Assembly: GCA_034432755.1 (NCBI GenBank)
Contig: DAOUBQ010000040.1
Location: 27,684-91,683, forward strand
Direction: 5' to 3'
Origin: UBA5195 sp034432755
GTDB lineage: Bacteria > Chloroflexota > Anaerolineae > Anaerolineales > Villigracilaceae
Length of the DNA stretch: 64,000 bases
Shown: one piece after another, positions 58,653-64,000 of the stretch
Numbering within the stretch: the first letter of the stretch is position 1
How the letters are laid out: every line of letters begins with the position of its first letter
Program-made: the position numbers and the translations under genes
The notes under the pieces: generated by a model
The model's database searches: none
What the model saw: the letters and a program-made list of their open reading frames with translations, nothing else
Told to the model about the DNA's origin: nothing

Positions 58653-59084
58653 ATGTCTATTCGTTGTGAAATTGTTTCGCAAGACCGCATGGTCTATGAA
58701 GGCGATGTGGACATCGTCGTCCTGCCCGGCATGGATGGCGAGATGGGCGTCTTACCGCATCACGCGCCCTTGCTCACCACGCTGAAATATGGGATTATCA
58801 AAGTGCGCACGAAGGGCGCAGAACAGGTCTTTGCGGTGGCGGGCGGCGTGGCAGAAATCCAACCCGGTATCGTCACCGTGCTGGCCGACGCCGCCGAAAA
58901 TGTCCAGGAAATTGATGTCGCGCGGGCTGAGGCTGCCCGCAGGCACGCCGAAGAAGCCCTGGCAAAGGTCAACCCCGACGATGCCGATACATTATTAGCG
59001 CTTGAAAACGCCCTGCGCCGCTCCAACCTGCGCCTTGACGCCGCAAAGCGCTTCCGCTTCTCCAAACGAACGTACGAAGAATAA
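58653..59084 (+). CDS. atpC: F1-ATPase subunit epsilon
   Basis: A 143-residue subunit: SIRCEIVSQDRMVYEGDVD, LPGMDGEMGVLPHHAPLLT, then a C-terminal helical hairpin (ARAEAARRHAEEALAK). It couples gamma rotation and can inhibit ATP hydrolysis. Spacing of GGAG to ATG is seven bases. The MreB-like gene follows after nine bases. Confidence 0.94.
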   Translation: MSIRCEIVSQDRMVYEGDVDIVVLPGMDGEMGVLPHHAPLLTTLKYGIIKVRTKGAEQVFAVAGGVAEIQPGIVTVLADAAENVQEIDVARAEAARRHAEEALAKVNPDDADTLLALENALRRSNLRLDAAKRFRFSKRTYEE

Positions 59085-59093
59085 ACCCACCCC

Positions 59094-60101
59094 ATGGCAG
59101 GATTTTCGAAAGACCTGGGCATTGACCTGGGTACCATGTACACGCGCGTTGCCGAAGGGCAGCGGGTTATCGTCGAAGAACCGACGGTGGTTGCAATTGA
59201 TGTTGCTGACCAAAAAATCGTCGAAGTTGGTAAACCTGCCCAAGATATGGAGGGCCGTGTTCCCGATACCATCGAAGTTGCGCGCCCGCTCCAAAACGGC
59301 GTGATTGCCGATTATGAAATTACAGAGCGATTGCTGTGGGCTTTGTTGCAACGCGTGAGCAGCCCGTTGCGCATTTTCAAGCCAAATGTGATGATTACTG
59401 TACCGTTTGGCGTGACCAGCGTGGAAAGCCGCGCCGTTCACGAGGCCATCCTTCAGGCGGGCGCGCGCGATGCCTATCTCATCCAGCAGCCATTGGCTGC
59501 CGCCCTGGGCGTTGATTTGCCCATCAATTCTCCCTCTGGTAATATGGTAGCCTGCCTGGGAGGCGGCGCAACCCAGGCTGCCGTGCTGGCGATGTATGGC
59601 ATTGTATCTGCCGAGACCATGCGCGCTGGCGGCCAGCAGATGGATGAAGCCATCGTCAACTATGTACGCCGCAAATACGGCATCATCATCTCGCCTTTTA
59701 CCGCGGAACAGATGAAAATTAAAATCGGCGCCGCCGTTCCACAGGATACCGAGCAAAGCATGGAAGTGCAGGGACAGGACCAGGTGACTGGCCTGCCCCG
59801 CCCGGTAACGCTGACAACGGGCGAAATCGTCGAGGCTCTGCAAGACCCACTCAAAGCCACGACGGAGACCTGCCGCCGGGTATTGGAAAAGACCCCGCCG
59901 GAACTGGTTTCCGATATCATTGACCGGGGCATGGCCCTGACGGGTGGTGGCGCGCTTTTGCGCGGCATTGACAAACTGCTGACCAAGTCGCTGGGCATTC
60001 CGGCCTACCTGGTGGATAACCCCCTGACGTGCGTGGCAGAAGGCGCGGCGCGCGGCTTGGGCATGTATAGCCTGCTGCGCAGGAACTTGCCGCAAGTGTA
60101 A
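59094..60101 (+). CDS. mreB: MreB-like protein with altered catalytic motifs
   Basis: A 335-residue actin-fold protein of the MreB/Mbl group: phosphate-1 DLGIDLGTMYTRV, core GGQQMDEAIVNYVRRKYG, adenosine motif LTGGGALLRGID. Usual MreB has the IEEPMAAA box and VDIGGGTTEV; here these are LIQQPLAAA (QQ at 131-132) and ACLGGGATQA (C154, A159, Q161). The glutamates and aspartate that support hydrolysis are thus replaced while the glycines remain. It is likely a filament protein with lost or altered ATPase. It is the last gene of the F1 operon. Confidence 0.85.
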   Translation: MAGFSKDLGIDLGTMYTRVAEGQRVIVEEPTVVAIDVADQKIVEVGKPAQDMEGRVPDTIEVARPLQNGVIADYEITERLLWALLQRVSSPLRIFKPNVMITVPFGVTSVESRAVHEAILQAGARDAYLIQQPLAAALGVDLPINSPSGNMVACLGGGATQAAVLAMYGIVSAETMRAGGQQMDEAIVNYVRRKYGIIISPFTAEQMKIKIGAAVPQDTEQSMEVQGQDQVTGLPRPVTLTTGEIVEALQDPLKATTETCRRVLEKTPPELVSDIIDRGMALTGGGALLRGIDKLLTKSLGIPAYLVDNPLTCVAEGAARGLGMYSLLRRNLPQV

Positions 60102-60105
60102 ATCG

Positions 60106-60142
60106 AACGTCCCGAAGGAGCAAAGCCTTTGGGACGTTTTTT
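60106..60142 (+). terminator. rho-independent terminator of the F1-mreB operon
   Basis: AACGTCCC (60106-60113) pairs with GGGACGTT (60131-60138), with an inner GAAGG/CCTTT stem and a run of T directly after. It lies four bases after the mreB-like stop codon and just before the stop of the convergent regulator gene. Confidence 0.9.
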
Positions 60143-60144
60143 TA

Positions 60145-63100
60145 TCAGGGATTTTCATTTTGCTCAGGCGGGTGATATCTTTCCCAGAATCTTTGCCATT
60201 CGAACAAAATGGGCGCGTCTTCCAGCCCGTTTTCGAGTTCGTCCAGGATAGTTTCAATTTGATTGCGCTGCGCAGTGGCTTCTTGACCGGTTTGCGCCAG
60301 GGCGATTGCCTGAATTTGCAGGCATTCCAACTCCAGCCAGCGATATTGATGCTCGTGATACCAGGCAGCGGTATTCCCAAGCATTTGCAGGGCTTCTGCT
60401 GGTTTTCCCTGCCGCAAGAGTAATTTCGAACGCAGCCGCTTGACGGTGCAAATTGGGAGTTCTGCTCCAATGCGCGGCGGCGCCTCGGTCAGGAACCACT
60501 GCGCCCGCGCTTCAAACCCCTCCCCGTCGCCTAATTCGACCAGCGCAGCCAGTTCGCTGATGCCTCCCAGCGTCAGGACGGCTCCCAGCCCCAGGCTTTC
60601 GGCAGATTCCATCGCCTGCGCAATTTGCGCCAGGCCGCTTTCGTCGCCTTCGCAAGCCAGGCAGTAGCCGCGCCGATGCAGGTTTTCACTGCGAATAAAG
60701 TGTTCTCCTGCGGCGGCAATACCCTGGTCATAGGCATGACGGGCTTTCTTGAAATTCAACAGGTAGGCGTAAATGTCGCCCAGTACCCGGTATCCCATCG
60801 ACATCGTTTTTGCATGCCCGTATTTACGCCCCAGGTCAATGGCATGTTGGGCGTGTTTCCAGGCCAGCCCAATCAATCCCATCTCCATTTCGTTCATCGC
60901 GCAGTAAACGTCCAGGTAAACGACCATGCGCCAGGCGGCAATCTGTCCGAGCAGTGACAACCCTTTCAGGCAGGCTTCCTGCCCTTTTGCCAGGTCGCCT
61001 TTCAAGTAATATGAATATCCGAGAGCGCTATGGGTCATGATTTTGCCGTAAAGATAACCGGCATTTTGGGCATCTTCTAGTGAGCGTTGGCTGTATTCCA
61101 GTGCGCGGTTTGGGAACCCCAATAAGTTTTCGGTCATGCTCATCTGGTGGTGGGCATCGGCGCGGGAAATGACCAGGTCGGGTTCGGTTGCGTCGCGTGT
61201 TACCTGCAAAGTCCTCAAGAACCAGCCCTGCGCATCGTGGATGCGCCCCATCATCCTCAAGTAATTCCCCTGGCGCACCATCAGGCGGGCCATTTCTACC
61301 TGGTTTCCGCTGCGTGTAACGTGCGAGAAGGCTTGCATGGAGGCTTCGTAGGCTCGCTCAAATTGGTTACGTGCCATGTGCGCCTCGCCCAGGGCGGTGA
61401 AGGATGCGCCGGTCAGCAAGTCGCTGGCGCGTTCCCGTCCGAGCGCGCCCAGGCTCTGGCTCAAACGCTCCAGTTCGGCGGCGTCATCATTGTCGAAGGC
61501 CAGGGTTATCCAGGCGGTATACATTTCGTAAATCTGTTCATCAGTTAGTCCAACGGCGCGAGGCAACAGGCGTTCAGCGCGGTGGTAGGCCTCGGTACAT
61601 TCATAAAACGATTCCAGGCGGTAGGCATTTTTTGCGGCAACCTTCCAATACTCAAAGGCTTTCAGCAAATCCCCGGCAGATTCGTAGTGCAACGCAAGTT
61701 TCGAGGCAACGACCTCTTTTTGACTGCCGTAATATTCTTCTAACATCAACGCGCATTTCTGGTTGAGCAGTCGTTTGCGCCCTGGGCTGAGTTCATTGAG
61801 CAGGCTCTCGCGGATTTTTTCATGCCGGAAGGCATAGACAGGACGGTCGCCGGGCAGGGAGCGCACCAAGCGGGTTGCGTCGAGTGCATCGAGCGCGTCA
61901 ATCACCTGTTCTGCAGAGAAACTCACCGCTTTTTCAATCATTGCCAACTCAAATGAACTGCCCATCACTGCCCCAATGGAGAGCAACTCGCGGGCTTCGG
62001 GAGAAAGGGTTGCCAGGCGCGCCTTGACCAACTCGTTGATGGAGGCGGGCAGGGGCAGGCTTTTGGCATCGGCCAGTTCTTCAGCCGGGTAGGTTTCTTG
62101 TAAGCGGGAGATGATTTCAAGCAGGAAGAACGGATTTCCGCCGGTATCCTGTAGTAGATGCTCGATAATTGAGAACGGCAGCGGGCGCGAGAGAACCTGT
62201 TCGCATAGCTCGGCGATTTCCTCAGAGCTCAAGGCGCGCATTTCGAGACGGCGCACCGGCTGTGGGTAGGAGGTGAGCAAGAAACGGTCGAGTTGTGGGT
62301 TTTGCTCCTCAATGCGGGCGGTCATCACCAACAGGCCGCGTCCCTGGCTGAAAAATTCCTCGCGCAACAGGTAGGCCACAATCGCCAGGGTCGATTCATC
62401 GGCCCAGTGGACATCGTCAAGGAACAAGATGACTGGATCTTTACTGGCAGCTACCAGCAGAGTCTTGTGAATGGCTTCCAGCAGCGCTCCGCGTGAAACA
62501 TCGGGCGGTTTTTGTGGTGAGGGCGTTTTACTATTGCGGAACTGGCCGAGTTCGGGCAGTAACAGGCTGAGCGAATTGGTCCAGTTGGCATCGAGTTTAC
62601 GCCATTCAGTCTGACTGATAGAATTACGCAGCAGGCTAATCCAGGGTGAGAAGGGCATGCCTGTCTCAAGAGGCTGGCAGGAGGCTAACATCAGGCGCGG
62701 GAAACCTTTTTGACGGCGGAAAAATTCCTGCACCAGGCGCGTTTTGCCAGCCCCTGCCTCGCCATAGATGAGAATTCCCCCCCCGATGCGGTAAGCGCGC
62801 TCCATTTCTTCCAGCATCTCTGCCTGTCCAATGAAGGGAACTTGCAGGCTCTGTCGGACGTTCCAATCGGGGGGCAGCGCCGGGAGGTCGGATGAGGGCG
62901 TGGCGTAAAGGCGGGATTCGAGCGCGCGCACGCCGCGCGGGTAATCTTGTTTGTCGCCGTAGATGTTTTCGAGTGACTCGAAATACTCCCTGGCCTCCTT
63001 GAGAGAGTCGTTTTTCAGGTAATTTTCAAGGATTGCCTGGTGAATGCCGGCATCAAATTCGTCGAAGCGCAGAGCCATCATCAACCAGCGATTAGCCTGG

Positions 63101-63657
63101 TCAGGGTGGCCCGAAGCGGCCTCATGCGCCGCCAGTTGCCTGGCAATGCGCACCAACTCGCGGGCAATGGACTCTTCCGTCTCCCGCATCCAATCGCTTA
63201 AATCATCAGAAAATTCCACGTCGCCGCCGGGCAAAAAATTGCGCCCATCCCAGGTTTGCATTACCTTGAGCATCTGGCGGTAAGTTTCTGCCGGTAAAGG
63301 CGCATTTTCGGGCAATTTGCGCGTGCTGGCCTTAATGGTTTCGATGAGAGATTGGATTTCGAGCAGGTCCACCGAAACCTGCTGGAAGTTAAGCTTAACG
63401 CTATCACGGGTTGTCTGGAGCAGTTCTTTATCTGGCAGAGATTCGCGCACCTTACTCAGCCCATCGCGCAGAAAGGCACGGGCTTTGTCTAGCGGTTCAT
63501 CCGGCCAAAAGCGGTCTATCAGGTGGTCGCGGGTGATGGGGCGTCCCTGCGCAGCAATATAATAGAGCAGGGCGCGCGTCAGGCGGCGCCGGATGACGAT
63601 AGGCTTACCAACTTCGTCGTAGACGGTGGGAGCGCCGAACAGGTTGATTCGCAACAT
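60145..63657 (-). CDS. SARP/BTAD-type regulator with AAA-like ATPase and TPR array
   Basis: About 1170 residues. Domains in order: winged helix of the OmpR/SARP type (1-95, LRINLFGAPTVYDEVGKPIV then DHLIDRFWPDEPLDKARA), bacterial transcriptional activation domain (100-245), ATPase domain (about 275-560, Walker A GEAGAGKTRLV, Walker B DPVILFLDDVHWAD), then many TPR-like helical repeats (600-1150). It is a MalT/SARP-like activator that needs ATP and an unknown ligand. No target can be named. A TATAAA box lies close to the ATG, so the transcript may have a short leader. Confidence 0.85.
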   Translation of the reverse strand: MLRINLFGAPTVYDEVGKPIVIRRRLTRALLYYIAAQGRPITRDHLIDRFWPDEPLDKARAFLRDGLSKVRESLPDKELLQTTRDSVKLNFQQVSVDLLEIQSLIETIKASTRKLPENAPLPAETYRQMLKVMQTWDGRNFLPGGDVEFSDDLSDWMRETEESIARELVRIARQLAAHEAASGHPDQANRWLMMALRFDEFDAGIHQAILENYLKNDSLKEAREYFESLENIYGDKQDYPRGVRALESRLYATPSSDLPALPPDWNVRQSLQVPFIGQAEMLEEMERAYRIGGGILIYGEAGAGKTRLVQEFFRRQKGFPRLMLASCQPLETGMPFSPWISLLRNSISQTEWRKLDANWTNSLSLLLPELGQFRNSKTPSPQKPPDVSRGALLEAIHKTLLVAASKDPVILFLDDVHWADESTLAIVAYLLREEFFSQGRGLLVMTARIEEQNPQLDRFLLTSYPQPVRRLEMRALSSEEIAELCEQVLSRPLPFSIIEHLLQDTGGNPFFLLEIISRLQETYPAEELADAKSLPLPASINELVKARLATLSPEARELLSIGAVMGSSFELAMIEKAVSFSAEQVIDALDALDATRLVRSLPGDRPVYAFRHEKIRESLLNELSPGRKRLLNQKCALMLEEYYGSQKEVVASKLALHYESAGDLLKAFEYWKVAAKNAYRLESFYECTEAYHRAERLLPRAVGLTDEQIYEMYTAWITLAFDNDDAAELERLSQSLGALGRERASDLLTGASFTALGEAHMARNQFERAYEASMQAFSHVTRSGNQVEMARLMVRQGNYLRMMGRIHDAQGWFLRTLQVTRDATEPDLVISRADAHHQMSMTENLLGFPNRALEYSQRSLEDAQNAGYLYGKIMTHSALGYSYYLKGDLAKGQEACLKGLSLLGQIAAWRMVVYLDVYCAMNEMEMGLIGLAWKHAQHAIDLGRKYGHAKTMSMGYRVLGDIYAYLLNFKKARHAYDQGIAAAGEHFIRSENLHRRGYCLACEGDESGLAQIAQAMESAESLGLGAVLTLGGISELAALVELGDGEGFEARAQWFLTEAPPRIGAELPICTVKRLRSKLLLRQGKPAEALQMLGNTAAWYHEHQYRWLELECLQIQAIALAQTGQEATAQRNQIETILDELENGLEDAPILFEWQRFWERYHPPEQNENP

Positions 63658-63734
63658 AGACTCTATTTTATACGCAAAAACCATCGTTTTGAACTAGCAA
63701 TTCCAAATCTGAGTCCGCTACAAAAACAACCATC

Positions 63735-63845
63735 ACCACAAAAGACACCAAGTACACAAAGGAATCCCAAAACGCGGAATCAAGAATATTCAAATTCGAC
63801 GCAAGATAACTTAAAAAACGTCGTACCCTTTGTGTCCTTCGTGGT
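63735..63845. repeat. inverted ACCACAAAAGACAC-type repeat near the window end
   Basis: ACCACAAAAGACACC (63735-63749) with GTACACAAAGG is repeated inverted as CCTTTGTGTCCTTCGTGGT (63827-63845), about 65 bases apart. No gene I can support lies in 63658-64000; a 112-residue frame there is made of repeat sequence. The last 150 bases hold a small palindrome, CTGACAGCGTCAG, near 63926 and nothing else recognisable. Confidence 0.55.
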
Positions 63846-64000
63846 AAGAACAGTTTTTTAGCGTAGCCAGTCGTTTATCATGGAATTTCGCAGACGGTTT
63901 GCGAAAACCTGAACCGTAACGCCTGACAGCGTCAGAAACTTTGAACAGGGAATGGCTGGAATTTCAAGATAAGCCATACAAAAAACACCCTTTTATCCTT

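Noticed and set aside
63523..63861. 112-codon open frame at the right edge
   Set aside because: Half overlaps the SARP gene antisense and half is inverted repeat sequence.

Overview
The window reads as one stretch of bacterial chromosome, fairly GC-rich and densely packed on both strands, with no rRNA, tRNA, CRISPR, phage or transposase gene that I can see. Gene content suggests Chloroflexota, probably Anaerolineae: RNase Y, a SufS/SufU pair without IscU, a TtuA/TtuB-type thiolation pair, an NADP-malic enzyme fused to a phosphotransacetylase-like domain, an F1 operon followed by an MreB-like gene, many polytopic glycosyltransferases and PstA-like (DUF970) proteins. This placement is an inference from family content, not from a marker gene.

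Layout. 0.1-4.2 kb: iron-sulfur assembly (sufS, sufU), a polytopic GT-C protein and a Rieske ferredoxin. 4.3-11.2 kb: DinB-like, PIG-L deacetylase, methyltransferases, a ribbon-helix-helix regulator, hisS, an Rrf2 regulator, and the slipin/NfeD pair. 11.2-18.2 kb: surface-polysaccharide module (GT-C protein, winged-helix regulator, two sugar epimerases, Wzm/Wzt-type ABC exporter). 18.2-20.4 kb: ECF sigma factor, zinc-finger anti-sigma factor and a bactofilin-like membrane protein. 20.6-31 kb: response regulator, queuosine-precursor transporter, tRNA 2-thiolation operon, phytol/dolichol-kinase-like protein, AzlCD, transglutaminase-plus-cyclase operon, PAP2 phosphatase. 31-36 kb: malic enzyme, a 490-base non-coding interval with a candidate structured RNA, recX and rny. 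36-43.6 kb: metallo-hydrolase, MFS, esterase plus NrtR-like regulator, a glycosidase with two tandem PstA-like proteins, and two broken genes. 43.6-54.2 kb: a second surface-glycan module with GT2, a capsule-type transferase, a sulfotransferase, NeuB, a NeuA-KdsC fusion, an SDR, a GT-C protein and a fused ATP sulfurylase/APS kinase; together these point to a sulfated, nonulosonic-acid-containing glycan with its PAPS supply encoded alongside. 54.4-60.1 kb: F1-ATPase operon atpA-G-D-C and an MreB-like gene with altered catalytic motifs. 60.1-63.7 kb: a 1170-residue SARP/STAND/TPR regulator.

The most unusual signal is not a gene. At least a dozen places carry short tandem arrays of 7-base units (one uses 8), usually with an inverted second arm of the same unit so that each can fold into a hairpin. 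The unit differs from locus to locus but the architecture is the same. They sit exactly at gene borders, often contribute the start or stop codon of the neighbour, interrupt the F1 operon between atpD and atpC, and in one glycosyltransferase gene lie in frame inside the coding sequence. The largest, 29 heptads near 47.5 kb, separates the sulfotransferase gene from a NeuB gene that lacks the usual C-terminal SAF domain. A second family of small hairpins beginning GTAG (GTAGSGC-type) lies directly after several genes and supplies three stop codons.
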